Numbered from the stretch's first letter, positions 33,763-43,441 are shown. The stretch: 64,000 nt of DNA from Candidatus Kinetoplastibacterium crithidii (ex Angomonas deanei ATCC 30255) (GCF_000319225.1 NC_019815.1:434001-498000), one strand, 5' to 3'. Program-made: numbers and translations. Notes: generated by a model not told the origin, from the sequence alone.

Positions 33763-35490
33763 ATGTACACCACTAAATATCACATACACACAGCAAAAGA
33801 AACACCTTCAGAAACAGAAATTATCAGTCATCAGCTAATGATTAAATCTGGGATGATACGAAAATTAGCAGGAGGAATCTACAACATAATGCCCATAGGC
33901 CTAAGGGTTCTAAGAAAAATAGAACAAATTGTCAGAGAAGAGATGACGAATTCCGGGGCTATAGAAATACTTATGCCTATTGTACAACCTGCTGAACTAT
34001 GGCAAGAATCTCGAAGAATAGAGGAATACGGTCCTGAATTGCTTAGATTTAAAGATAGACACAATAGAAATTTCGTCTTGCAGCCAACATCAGAAGAAGT
34101 TATATCAGACATAGCTAGGAATGAAATATACAGCTATAAGCAATTGCCATTAACCTTTTATCATATTCAAACTAAGTTTCGTGATGAAGTAAGACCAAGA
34201 TTCGGCATGCTAAGAAGCAGAGAATTCATAATGAAAGATGCCTATTCTTTTGATGTCGATGAAGAAAATGCTTTAAAAAGCTATCATGTTATGTTCAAAA
34301 CTTATTCAAAAATCTTTAGAAAAATGTCACTCAATTTCTGCGCTGTTTCAGCCGACACCGGATCTATAGGAGGAACATATAGCCATGAATTCCATGTCTT
34401 AGCAGAAACAGGAGAAGATACGATAGCCTATGATAAAAATTCAGATTACGCAGCCAACCTAGAGTTAGCAGCAGCTCCTTGCTTATTAGATAAAAGACTA
34501 TGTGCAGAGAAAAAAATAACACTTATCCCAACTCCAGAAACAACAACCTGTGAAAAGTTATCAGAATTCTTACAAATACCAATTACTAAAACAATCAAAT
34601 CAATTGTTCTAGCAAGTGAAAGTGATAACGTCATAAATATCTTCTTACTATTAATCAGAGGAGATCATTCTTTAAATGAAGTAAAGGCAAAAAAAATATT
34701 AGGAATAGATAACTATCGTTTTGCAACATCAAATGAAATAGAAGAATATTTCAATTGTCCTCCAGGATATATTGGACCTATCAATACAGCAAAACCAGTC
34801 TGTGTTGTAGCAGATACTACAGTTGCAAACATGAGTGATTTTGTTTGTGGAGCTAATCAAAAAAACGCCCACTACATTGGCGTCAATTGGTCAATAAATC
34901 TTAAAGAACCAGATATAATTGCGGACATAAGAAATGTTGTTGAGGGAGATCCTTTGCCTAATGGCAATGGCTATTTTTCTCTACAAAAAGGTATAGAGGT
35001 TGGTCATATATTTTTTCTAGGCACAAAATACTCGCAAGATTTAAGAGCTTCTTTTTTAAATAAATCTGGCGAAAAAGAATATTTGCAAATGGGGTGTTAT
35101 GGAATAGGAATAACTAGAATAATGGCTGCTGCTATAGAGCAGAATAACGATGCCCTAGGAATAATATGGCCAAAATCTATAGCTCCATTTGAGGTTGTTA
35201 TCTGTCCAATAGGATGGAAAAATGATAATGTAAAAAATATAGCAATACAAATATACAATATGCTTAAAGCACACAATATTGATGTTATTCTTGATGACAG
35301 AAACACCAGACCAGGCATAATGTTTGCAGAATGGGATTTGATAGGTATACCTTGCAGAATTAACATAGGACCTAAAGATTTGGAACATAATTTAATCGAA
35401 ATCAAGATTAGAAAATCACCAAATGAGTCAATAAAGATTCCTATAGAATCAGCCTCACAAGAACTAATAAAAATTTTGAATAATCTATAA
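33763..35490 (+). CDS. proS: Prolyl-tRNA synthetase
   Basis: Class II synthetase of the bacterial type with an inserted editing domain. At 575 residues it is full length. Motif 2 region FRDEVRPRFGMLRSREFIMKDAYSF is represented, motif 3 is GCYGIGITRIMAAAIEQ, and LQPTSEEVI lies in the active site. The editing insertion covers about residues 225-380, followed by the C-terminal anticodon-binding domain (APFEVVICPIGW onward). It is upstream of tolQ with 61 bases between; the pairing is probably co-transcription without functional meaning. Confidence 0.97.
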   Translation: MYTTKYHIHTAKETPSETEIISHQLMIKSGMIRKLAGGIYNIMPIGLRVLRKIEQIVREEMTNSGAIEILMPIVQPAELWQESRRIEEYGPELLRFKDRHNRNFVLQPTSEEVISDIARNEIYSYKQLPLTFYHIQTKFRDEVRPRFGMLRSREFIMKDAYSFDVDEENALKSYHVMFKTYSKIFRKMSLNFCAVSADTGSIGGTYSHEFHVLAETGEDTIAYDKNSDYAANLELAAAPCLLDKRLCAEKKITLIPTPETTTCEKLSEFLQIPITKTIKSIVLASESDNVINIFLLLIRGDHSLNEVKAKKILGIDNYRFATSNEIEEYFNCPPGYIGPINTAKPVCVVADTTVANMSDFVCGANQKNAHYIGVNWSINLKEPDIIADIRNVVEGDPLPNGNGYFSLQKGIEVGHIFFLGTKYSQDLRASFLNKSGEKEYLQMGCYGIGITRIMAAAIEQNNDALGIIWPKSIAPFEVVICPIGWKNDNVKNIAIQIYNMLKAHNIDVILDDRNTRPGIMFAEWDLIGIPCRINIGPKDLEHNLIEIKIRKSPNESIKIPIESASQELIKILNNL

Positions 35491-35551
35491 AGAATTAATA
35501 ATTGGATAAAATTTCCAAAACAATAAACAAGATAAAAAACAAGGTATAAGC

Positions 35552-36208
35552 ATGTCTTTAATTTTAACCTATTACAATCTAAGCGTAATAACAAGAATTA
35601 TAATTATATATCAATTTCTAGTTATGTTTTTATTCCTTAGATCAGCAATAAAAACTATAATTAATTTAAATGCCAATTCAAAAAGCAACAAAAAATTTAC
35701 AAAAGAATTCTGGTCTGGTGTAAATTTAATAGACCTACATAAAAAGAATCACAGCATAAACAATAAATCTACTATACCCAAGATCTTTGAATCAGGAATG
35801 AATGAATTTTCAAAGTCCCAATTTTTAGAAAGAAATCATTCTGCTAAAAATGCTATGGAAGCAACTTTAATAAAAGAAATACTAGATATACAAAATAAAA
35901 TTGACGGAATGTATATACTAATAAATAGTATTTTCTATATTGGGTTATTAGGCTTCATAATGCAAAATATTGAAATAATTAACTATTTTTCCAAACAACA
36001 AAATCTTGATTCTACTTTCTTTATTCCTCACGCAATAGAATCACTATTATTAGTCACGATAACTATATTAGGGTCATCATTATCAGAAACAATTTATATT
36101 TATATAATAAAAATGATAAAGAAATATTCCATGGAATCCAGAATTTTTATAAAAGATTTTTTAAAAATAATACAAAAACAAAATATAAAAAATATAGTTA
36201 ACAAATAA
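35552..36208 (+). CDS. tolQ: TolQ-like protein, divergent
   Basis: TolQ is the inner-membrane motor subunit of Tol-Pal, using proton flow with TolR. This 218-residue protein has three hydrophobic stretches (near residues 12-33, 120-142 and 157-185) in TolQ order. Its conserved blocks are worn: the GLLGTVwGIM region reads IGLLGFIMQNI, and the P-IAEAL-AT region reads PHAIESLLLVTI. Identification rests on these remnants plus position before tolA-tolB-pal. No tolR follows. Without TolR and with altered pore residues, motor function is doubtful. Confidence 0.75.
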   Translation: MSLILTYYNLSVITRIIIIYQFLVMFLFLRSAIKTIINLNANSKSNKKFTKEFWSGVNLIDLHKKNHSINNKSTIPKIFESGMNEFSKSQFLERNHSAKNAMEATLIKEILDIQNKIDGMYILINSIFYIGLLGFIMQNIEIINYFSKQQNLDSTFFIPHAIESLLLVTITILGSSLSETIYIYIIKMIKKYSMESRIFIKDFLKIIQKQNIKNIVNK

Positions 36209-36353
36209 ACGGTAAAATCATATAAAGCTAAAATTAATAATAAGGCATGTTCTATGTTCATTGATTTTAAATACTTGAAATTTAACCTATTACATATAGT
36301 ATTGTGGGAATTCATATTTATATATGACTAAGTACTTCTCATCACCCCGAAAT

Positions 36354-36800
36354 ATGAAAATTATTAAACACAAAAAAATACTCACCTTCATATTTTTTTT
36401 GTATTTATTATTGATCTATATACAGATTAATACATATACTTCCAACAAACATAATGAGGACATAAAACATAAAAATCAAACTAATATAGTTTTATATCCG
36501 CCAAAGGAAACGTTCTTAAACGAACAAACTAAAAATGACATAAAGACATGTATTCTATCAGGAATAACATACCCTAGATTTTCGTGTCTACAATTAGAAA
36601 GCATCCAATCATCCGAATTTCTATTTAAAATAAATAAAAAAAATGAAATAAATAAATTAATTTTGATAAAATCATCCAAAAATACAACCTTAGATAAAGC
36701 TGTTGAAATAGGCATCTTAAGATGTGAAGAACTTATAATAAAACAAGTTTCTAATGAAGATTCTCAGCTACATATAATCTATAAAATACGCGAAGAATAG
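36354..36800 (+). CDS. tolA: Short TolA-like protein
   Basis: TolA normally spans the periplasm by a long helix. Here one membrane anchor (IIKHKKILTFIFFLYLLLIY) is followed by only about 120 residues ending in a TolA/TonB C-terminal-like domain (LILIKSSKNTTLDKAVEIGI, the SSGN-LD-AV pattern). The long Ala/Lys-rich helical domain II is absent. The start is uncertain: ATG at 36324 or, as given, 36354, the Met just before the anchor. tolB begins 7 bases later. The assignment relies on context and the weak C-terminal pattern. Confidence 0.65.
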   Translation: MKIIKHKKILTFIFFLYLLLIYIQINTYTSNKHNEDIKHKNQTNIVLYPPKETFLNEQTKNDIKTCILSGITYPRFSCLQLESIQSSEFLFKINKKNEINKLILIKSSKNTTLDKAVEIGILRCEELIIKQVSNEDSQLHIIYKIREE

Positions 36801-36807
36801 GAAAAAA

Positions 36808-38088
36808 ATGAATATTCGTAAAGAAAATTTGATATTAGTAATGTTATTTTTTCTAGCCATCTTTTCATATTTTACTCAAGCAACTGCGCAACCCAATATA
36901 GACAAAAATCAATCAATAGCGAAAGAGTTTAATATTAAAATATATGAGTGTGATAACAATACATATGAAGGGCAAAAAGTTATAGAAACAATACAAAATA
37001 ATTTATTAAGCATACATAAATTTAAGATAACAAAAGTTTCAGAGAAAGATAAAAGAAAAAATATTTATAATAAATTCCTAAGAAAAAATAATTTCGATTA
37101 TATGGTGTCTATACAAGTAAAGCATTTACAAGATGATCTTTACGAAATCAATTTCACCATTGAGAATTCAGATGATCTATTAGATAAAGTATCATTCTCT
37201 GGATCAATCAAAGATATTACAAGAATATCTCATATAATCTCCGATAGAATATATGAAACAAGCACCGGAAATAAAGGTATTTTTAATTCACGGTTAGCTT
37301 ATGTAGTTAAAAAAAATAATATTTTCGAATTACAAATTGCAGATCATGATGGAAAAAATCATCAAATAGCCCTTAGGTCGTTAAAGCCAATAACATCAAT
37401 AAGATGGTCTCCAGACGGAAGCAAAATTCTTTATGTAAGTTTCGAAACTGGTAGGGCAATAACATACATGCATGATTTATTCACATCTAATAGAGTTATT
37501 ATAGCAGATCAAAAAGGAAGCAATAGCTCTCCATCATGGTCTCCAGACGGTGAAAAAATAGCTTTAACTATGACAGAAACTGGCTTATCTCAAATATACA
37601 TATTGGACGTTTCAACAAATTCTTTTAGAAGACTCATTAAATCATCAGCATGTGATACAGAAGCTTGTTTTTCTTCTGATGGGAAAAATATCATATTTGC
37701 AAGTGATAGAAGCGGTAGTTATCAAATATATTCAACTGATTTGTATGGTCAAAATATAACAAGACTTACTTTTGATGGAGATTACAATGGATCTCCTGTA
37801 GCACTCCCTAATAAAAACATGATCATTTATGTCAAAAAAGTTAATGATGCTTTTAATATATATGCTCTAGATTTATCATCAAAAAAAGAAGAATTGATTA
37901 CGTCTGGTAGAAACGATCAATCTCCATCCATATCACCAAATGGGGAATACCTAACCTACTCTTATATCAATAAACAAGGAATAAATTCTATAGCTCAAAT
38001 ATCACTATTTAATTCACAAATAAAAATAATTCAAGACAAATCAAATTATGAAATATTTGATCCTTCTTGGGGGCCTATAATTAAATGA
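36808..38088 (+). CDS. tolB: Tol-Pal translocation protein TolB
   Basis: Periplasmic beta-propeller that binds Pal. The 426 residues carry a signal peptide (about residues 1-28, ending in ATAQ), an N-terminal mixed domain, then propeller repeats with RWSPDGSKILYVS, SWSPDGEKIALTM and CFSSDGKNIIFASDRSG. It is near normal size and much better conserved than TolQ or TolA. Its TGA stop overlaps the pal ATG (38085-38088), a coupling typical of the operon. Retaining TolB and Pal while the motor erodes suggests a motor-independent role. Confidence 0.95.
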   Translation: MNIRKENLILVMLFFLAIFSYFTQATAQPNIDKNQSIAKEFNIKIYECDNNTYEGQKVIETIQNNLLSIHKFKITKVSEKDKRKNIYNKFLRKNNFDYMVSIQVKHLQDDLYEINFTIENSDDLLDKVSFSGSIKDITRISHIISDRIYETSTGNKGIFNSRLAYVVKKNNIFELQIADHDGKNHQIALRSLKPITSIRWSPDGSKILYVSFETGRAITYMHDLFTSNRVIIADQKGSNSSPSWSPDGEKIALTMTETGLSQIYILDVSTNSFRRLIKSSACDTEACFSSDGKNIIFASDRSGSYQIYSTDLYGQNITRLTFDGDYNGSPVALPNKNMIIYVKKVNDAFNIYALDLSSKKEELITSGRNDQSPSISPNGEYLTYSYINKQGINSIAQISLFNSQIKIIQDKSNYEIFDPSWGPIIK

Positions 38089-38567
38089 AAAACAGATCAA
38101 CTAATATAATTAGTTCATACATAAAAAAAAGCATTGCTGTTCTTATAATGATTCTATCAACCAGTACAATAACATCTTGTTCGTTCTATGAATTCTATCA
38201 TGGCGCCAAAATAAACAAAACAAACAAGATCATGAAAGAAACTCAGGTGTTTTTTGACAGCTGTAGCTATATTATTCCTGATGAATATATAACAGAAATA
38301 GAAAATTTTGTATTTCCAATATTAGATAAACATTCTTTAAAAATAAAAATTATTGGTAATACAGATCAGAATGGAGGAGTAGAGTACAACCTTGCCCTAG
38401 GGCAAAGAAGAGCTTATGCAGTATATAAGATACTTAAAGTTTTAGGAATTAGTGACGATCAAATTGAAGTTATAAGTCTTGGTAAGACAAATTCTATATT
38501 AGATCATTCTAATAATGAAGAATATTTGTCAAAAAATCGACGAGTTGACATTATATGTTATAAATAA
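38085..38567 (+). CDS. pal: Peptidoglycan-associated lipoprotein Pal
   Basis: Outer-membrane lipoprotein that binds peptidoglycan through an OmpA-like domain. The signal peptide ends in a lipobox-like STITSC, so Cys32 would be lipidated. The OmpA-like domain includes IIGNTDQNGGVEYNLALGQ (family GHTDerGt-eYN-aLG) and LSKNRRVDI. In the first block the usual His is Asn. The length is 160 residues. It lies between tolB (4-base overlap) and cpoB. Lipidation would depend on lgt at 31.5 kb. Confidence 0.93.
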   Translation: MKNRSTNIISSYIKKSIAVLIMILSTSTITSCSFYEFYHGAKINKTNKIMKETQVFFDSCSYIIPDEYITEIENFVFPILDKHSLKIKIIGNTDQNGGVEYNLALGQRRAYAVYKILKVLGISDDQIEVISLGKTNSILDHSNNEEYLSKNRRVDIICYK

Positions 38568-38598
38568 ATATTTACTAGAAACACAGGATAGATTACAT

Positions 38599-39225
38599 AT
38601 GAAAAAACTAATATCATTAATACTAATTTTCGTACCACTAATGCTACCTGTGTATGCTGCATCAAAAAATAGTGATTTACAATTACAGATAGAGAATATA
38701 AAAAAATCTAATCTAGTATTGCTGAATCGTCTTAATACACTAGAACATGAACTTGCAATTATTCTAAACCAAGTTGAAATTATTAAGAATAATCATGTTG
38801 AAAATAATAACTATAAAAACTCTAATGTTATTATGTCAGAGAAAATATCAGAAGATATATTAGAAGAAGAATTCAAAATTGCTCTAGATTTATTGAAAAA
38901 AGAAAAATACTCAGAAGCTGAAGAGAAATTTAATAAAATTCTGGAAATAAATTATGATATTAAATTAATAAACGAAATTAAATTTTACTCTGGGATTTGT
39001 AAATATAAACTTGGCAAATTTAAAGAATCAATAGCACAACTACAAAACTATATCAAAAACAACTCAACCAATAGAATACCAGAAGCTCTCATTACAATCG
39101 CAGACAATAAAATAGCTCTGAACGATATCTCAGGTGCTACAGAAATTTTAAGAACAATAACTAAACAATATAAAAACTCAGAAGTTTCTTTAAAAGCTGA
39201 AAAGAAACTAAAAATGATAAATTAA
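38599..39225 (+). CDS. cpoB: CpoB/YbgF-like Tol-Pal accessory protein
   Basis: Periplasmic coordinator of peptidoglycan synthesis with outer-membrane constriction. The start is set at 38599, where MKKLISLILIFVPLMLPVYAA forms a proper signal peptide across two segments; an upstream frame from 38515 overlaps pal and lacks one. After the signal comes a short coiled coil (about residues 25-60), then TPR repeats (from about residue 88: ALDLLKKEKYSEAEEKFNKI, then FYSGICKYKLGKFKESIAQL). The protein is 208 residues, shorter than E. coli CpoB but with both domains. Confidence 0.88.
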   Translation: MKKLISLILIFVPLMLPVYAASKNSDLQLQIENIKKSNLVLLNRLNTLEHELAIILNQVEIIKNNHVENNNYKNSNVIMSEKISEDILEEEFKIALDLLKKEKYSEAEEKFNKILEINYDIKLINEIKFYSGICKYKLGKFKESIAQLQNYIKNNSTNRIPEALITIADNKIALNDISGATEILRTITKQYKNSEVSLKAEKKLKMIN

Positions 39226-39263
39226 CATTACAAACACATATTTATTAAAAACTTAATGCTACT

Positions 39264-40064
39264 ATGATCGCAACAGAAATTAATAATTACAAATTATATT
39301 ACAATAAAATTGGCAAAGGGAAACCTATTGTTATGGTACATGGTTCATTATGTGATAGCAGATACTGGAAAAAACAGATAGATGTTTTTAGTAGCTTCTT
39401 CGAAGTATACTCAATAAATTTGAGACATTACTGGCCAAACGATTGTAATAGTAACTATGAAAATTTCTCTGTAAAGCAACATTCTAATGACTTAATAACT
39501 TTCATAAAAAAAATTATTGATCGTCCAGTTTATTTATTAGGACACTCGAGAGGTGGTGCCATATCAATAGAAACAGCAATTAAAGAACCAAGTATAGTAG
39601 ATAAACTTATACTTGCAGATCCTGGAGGATTTAAAATAGAAGGGATGGTTAACATTTTTGATGAAAGAGATGATTTTAGACTTAGATCAAGTAAATTAGT
39701 CCTTGAAAATAAAAAAGAAGAAGGTTTGCAGCTATTCATTGATACAGTAAGCGGACAAAATACCTGGGCAAGAATGGTAAGTTGGTTTAAACAAATGGTA
39801 CATGATAATGCAAAGACTCTCATTGCACAGTCTAAAGAACCCCCTTTTATTTTAAATATAGAAAATCTTTCCAATATATCAATGCCAACTTTATTAATTG
39901 GAGGATCATTAAGCCCAAGTCCTTACCCAGAAATACTGGATAAATTACAACAAATTATACCTAACAACACAAGAATAAATATTATTGGATCTTCGCATGG
40001 TATGAATATTGGAAACCCGAAGGTATTTAATAGTAGTGTTTGTAATTTTTTGATGAAAAATTAG
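39264..40064 (+). CDS. Alpha/beta hydrolase, substrate unknown
   Basis: A 266-residue alpha/beta-hydrolase fold protein. The oxyanion region is MVHGSLCDSRYW, the nucleophile elbow is LGHSRGG (Ser95), and a C-terminal SSHGMNIGNP supplies the likely catalytic His; an Asp is probably in LADPGG or nearby. No signal peptide, so it is cytoplasmic. It lies 38 bases after cpoB and may ride on the tol transcript. The pattern resembles broad esterase/lactonase-like members; substrate cannot be inferred. Codon use matches its neighbours. Confidence 0.85.
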   Translation: MIATEINNYKLYYNKIGKGKPIVMVHGSLCDSRYWKKQIDVFSSFFEVYSINLRHYWPNDCNSNYENFSVKQHSNDLITFIKKIIDRPVYLLGHSRGGAISIETAIKEPSIVDKLILADPGGFKIEGMVNIFDERDDFRLRSSKLVLENKKEEGLQLFIDTVSGQNTWARMVSWFKQMVHDNAKTLIAQSKEPPFILNIENLSNISMPTLLIGGSLSPSPYPEILDKLQQIIPNNTRINIIGSSHGMNIGNPKVFNSSVCNFLMKN

Positions 40065-40442
40065 CACTAGAATTTTTTATATAATTCTAAGCCTAGTATT
40101 ATAATTTTAAATATGCTAATACACTGAAGAATATTTATTGAATAAATACTATAACTTGGAAAACATAATTCTAAATATAGTGAATTTGTTATACATGTTT
40201 GCTATTATGTTACGACTTAAATAAAATAACTTAATCAAAAATTTGTTTTATCAGCAAATTAGTTAATTTATACAACTTAATATTTATTCCTGATTTAGCA
40301 CGAATTGCTAATAAATAGAATATTATTTCTTCATGTTAGAATGTTAAGTTTTGTTATACATTAAGTTAATTTTTTTAATATATAATTTTAAAACAAAATA
40401 CAATAAAAGAAATGATAATAGGATTAAGAAATAAAAATTTCT

Positions 40443-40562
40443 ATGGTTATAAAAAGAAAAAGCTGTACAACAGCCGCATGTGCTCTCTGCTCGTCCCAAA
40501 GACTAAAAAGCATTAGCACTAAATCAAAACAAGTCACTATAAATAGAAAACATCTTTATTAA
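40443..40562 (+). CDS. Possible 39-residue Cys-rich leader peptide or structured leader ahead of gltS
   Basis: The 607 bases between the hydrolase and gltS hold no long gene. From 40443 a short frame encodes 39 residues with Cys at 8, 13 and 16 (SCTTAACALCSSQ) and a basic tail. The stretch 40461-40500 is clearly richer in G and C than its surroundings and contains a perfect small hairpin (GCTGT-ACA-ACAGC, 40462-40474); another (AGAAAT/ATTTCT) sits just before the ATG. This could be a small protein, a regulatory leader peptide, or an RNA element. I recognise no family. The remaining 40065-40440 shows only AT-rich sequence. Confidence 0.3.
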   Translation: MVIKRKSCTTAACALCSSQRLKSISTKSKQVTINRKHLY

Positions 40563-40566
40563 AATA

Positions 40567-40596
40567 TTGAACTTGTTTATTATTTTTGTTTGTAAT
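40567..40596 (+). promoter_or_regulatory. Possible gltS promoter
   Basis: TTGAAC (40567-40572), an 18-base spacer and TGTAAT (40591-40596) lie about 75 bases before gltS. This is a reasonable but not strong sigma-70 match in AT-rich DNA, where chance matches are common. Confidence 0.35.
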
Positions 40597-40671
40597 GGCT
40601 CAGAGTACTTATCTAAAGATAGAATAAGTTAATCTGTTTTTTAAATACGCCATAAGATAATAAAGGCCCAC

Positions 40672-41886
40672 ATGATTTCGCTTTCATTAATACAATCACT
40701 ACTTGCCTGCTGTCTTGTTCTGCTTAGTGGGCGCTATTTGACAAAAAGAATTACAATTTTAGCTAAATATAGTGTTCCAGATTCTATAGTTGGAGGACTT
40801 ATTTTTGCTACTATGACTCATATATTGTCTGCATGGTGTGGTATTCAAATATACCTTGATACTGCCATTAAACCAACATTCTTATTATTATTCTTTGGAT
40901 GCGTTGGTTTAACAGCAAACTTAAAACTATTAGCAAAAGGAGGATCTAAACTAATAGTATTAGTATTAGTTTTAGCACCATTTCTTCTTATACAGAATAT
41001 TGTAGGATTAGGATTAGCAAATTTATTAGATATGCATCCACTAATGGGGCTCGTTGGAGGGACAATAACTTTGGTTGGTGGACATGGTACTGGAGCTGCT
41101 TACGCAGCACGCTTTGCTGATTTTAACAATATTCAAAACATAACAGCATTAGCAATGACTTCTGCTACTATTGGACTAGTATTTGGTGGGGTTCTAGGCG
41201 GACCTATTTCAGAATGGCTAATAAAACGTTATAAAATAGTTACTCCAAAGCAACAAGGAATCAAAGCAAAAACTGATGGTGATATAAGCGAGAAAGAAAA
41301 TAATATACAACAAATAACCCCAGCAGAATTTATCACATCTTTAACAGTTGCTTTAATTACTTTAGTTGGAGGAACATACTTATCTAAATTAGTTGGTAGT
41401 TCTACTGTTAGTCTACCAAATTTTCTATGGTGTTTAGCAATAGGCATTATAGTAAGGAATCTTGGACCTATTACAGGACTTAGGCTTAATGATAAAGCAA
41501 CAGAAATACTAGGTACGGTTATGTTATCTCTTTTCTTAGGGCTAACTATGATGACTTTAGACCTAGCAAGCGCAGCAAGATTAGCTGGTCCTTTAGCATT
41601 TATTCTAGTAATACAATCTATAGTTTGCGCCTTGTATTGTTGTTTAGTAGTATTTAAAGCTCTAAAAAAAGATTATGAATCTGCAGTTATGGCCGGAGCT
41701 TTTTGTGGCATAGGCTTAGGAACTACAGCAACTGCTATTGCTAATATGCAAGCGATAGCAGGAAGACATGGCAATGCCCCACAATCCTTCATTGTAATTC
41801 CGTTAACTGGAGCTTTCCTAGTTGATATTATGAATGTAATTATCCTTACAGCTCTAATATCATTACCTTGTGTTGGAGGGGTGTAA
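40672..41886 (+). CDS. gltS: Sodium/glutamate symporter
   Basis: Inner-membrane carrier importing glutamate with sodium. The 404 residues carry about ten transmembrane segments in two inverted halves. TLVGGHGTGAAYAARF in the first half and GLGTTATAIANMQA in the second are the re-entrant loop motifs of the family. AAGG lies before the ATG. The TAA stop overlaps the ATG of the next gene (TAATG), coupling it to a TAXI-type binding protein. Glutamate from the host is a plausible amino-group source for the amino-acid pathways here. Confidence 0.95.
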   Translation: MISLSLIQSLLACCLVLLSGRYLTKRITILAKYSVPDSIVGGLIFATMTHILSAWCGIQIYLDTAIKPTFLLLFFGCVGLTANLKLLAKGGSKLIVLVLVLAPFLLIQNIVGLGLANLLDMHPLMGLVGGTITLVGGHGTGAAYAARFADFNNIQNITALAMTSATIGLVFGGVLGGPISEWLIKRYKIVTPKQQGIKAKTDGDISEKENNIQQITPAEFITSLTVALITLVGGTYLSKLVGSSTVSLPNFLWCLAIGIIVRNLGPITGLRLNDKATEILGTVMLSLFLGLTMMTLDLASAARLAGPLAFILVIQSIVCALYCCLVVFKALKKDYESAVMAGAFCGIGLGTTATAIANMQAIAGRHGNAPQSFIVIPLTGAFLVDIMNVIILTALISLPCVGGV

Positions 41887-43435
41887 TGGACTTTTTTAAG
41901 AAAATATTATTATTGTCATTATGCTTGATTCTAGCTGCCTGTGAGAGGAAACCTAGCTCTACTGAATTACATAGTGCTTTAAACAAAAGACTTCAAGAAA
42001 CTTTTGGCTCTAATTCTTTTAAAATAGTTAAACTAAATAGAATGGGTAGTGCTATAGATAGCACAGCTCCATCAGATGAGAACAGAAGAGTAGTTTACTA
42101 TGATGTAATATTAGAAGCCAATAAAAATATAGACTTAGGGGCTTGGGATCAACCAGGGGCTGCTGCTCTGGTCACCCTAATGGGAGCCGGGCCTAGAAGT
42201 ATTATAGGAGTCGATTCCAGTGGTAATAAAGCTGGTGATAGGATAATTGCACATGCAAGTGCTATATACCGTAAAAAAAATAACAATTGGGAAAGAGTCT
42301 CTTCTGATAACTATACAACAGAGGAAGCTCCTTTTTTAGAGTCAGGATTACAAAAACCTGCAACAGAAAGACTTTTAAGTACCTTAAATACAATTACTAC
42401 TTCTATTCCTTATACATCTTCAAAAACAGCACAAAAAGTTGTGCAACAAGAACTAGAGCGCTCGGTTACACGAATAAATGGTAGATTAGCAAGATTGCAA
42501 GATGGATATCCTTTTGCAGGCGGTCCAAACAAAGGAGAATATCTAGTCTTTGCTCAATCAATAGCTGATATTACACAAAGAAATCAGGTCAAAATGATAC
42601 CATTAATAACAAGTGGTAGCACTGAAAATATTGACTTACTGAGAACAGGAAATGCAACTATAGCTTTAGCTCCTGCTGACATTGCTTTAATGGCATATAA
42701 CGGGACAGGTCCTTTTGAAGGACATGGTCCTTTTGCTGAATTACGTACTCTTGGGAGTCTTTACCCAGAATTAGCACACATAATAGTAAGACAAGACTCA
42801 GAAATAAAAAAAATTATAGACCTTAAAGGAAAAAAATATCCCTTGGACCAGCTGGATCTGGAGGTAGAACAACTATTGAGCAAATACTAGCAGCACACGG
42901 ATTATATGCTCATAAAGACTATAAAGTTATAGATGCGCCTTTTACTAATTCACTACAACAACTCAATAAAGAAGAGATTGATGCTGTAACTCAAATAATT
43001 GGGGTCCCAGCAACACCAATAAGAGCAGCTATGACTCAATCTAATCTAAGGATTCTTCCGCTAGAACCATTAGCAGTAAAAAGATTAATACAAAATAATC
43101 CGGCTCTATTATCTTTAAATATAGCTGGAGGAACCTATTCTAATCAAAGCAAAAGAATCCCAACTGTTGGCACAGCCGCATTAATGCTAACTACATCTGA
43201 ACTTACTATAGCTGAAGCCGAAAACATGGCAAATGCTGTATATAACGCAGGACAATATCTCTTGGCAGCCGGATCAGCACAAGGAGCACAAGTATCAGTC
43301 ACAACTTCAAAAATATGCCTTACAGTTCCAATTCATCCTGGAGCGGATGAGGCTTTAAGAAAAATGGCTCATACTGCATTACCAAGAGCTGTATTACCTA
43401 GAAAAATACAAAAACAATCAATTAGTAATAATTAA
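41886..43435 (+). CDS. TAXI-family solute-binding lipoprotein, interrupted at an A7 tract
   Basis: The TAXI family are extracytoplasmic substrate-binding proteins, usually for TRAP transporters. The start at 41886 (inside TAATG with gltS) gives MDFFKKILLLSLCLILAAC, a lipoprotein signal with Cys19; an ATG at 41868 gives no such signal. The frame runs to 42890, but after an A7 run at 42830-42836 homology moves to the next frame: SLGPAGSGGRTTIEQILAAHG and TQIIGVPATPIRAA continue to 43435 with no stops. One extra A yields 516 residues. No TRAP permease is adjacent; pairing with GltS is suggested by the overlap. Confidence 0.8.
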
Positions 43436-43441
43436 AATTAT

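Noticed and set aside
35097..35594. 165-codon minus-strand frame opposite the 3' end of proS
   Set aside because: It lies antisense to well-conserved proS motif 3 and the anticodon-binding domain; hydrophobic composition is a by-product of the codon pattern.
36209..36353. Possible tolR remnant between tolQ and tolA
   Set aside because: I read all frames for the TolR pattern INVVPYIDVMLVLL and saw only stops and unrelated AT-rich sequence, so no pseudogene is called.
40065..40440. Degraded gene in the gap after the hydrolase
   Set aside because: All frames are full of stops and no family motif survives; it is reported only as AT-rich spacer.
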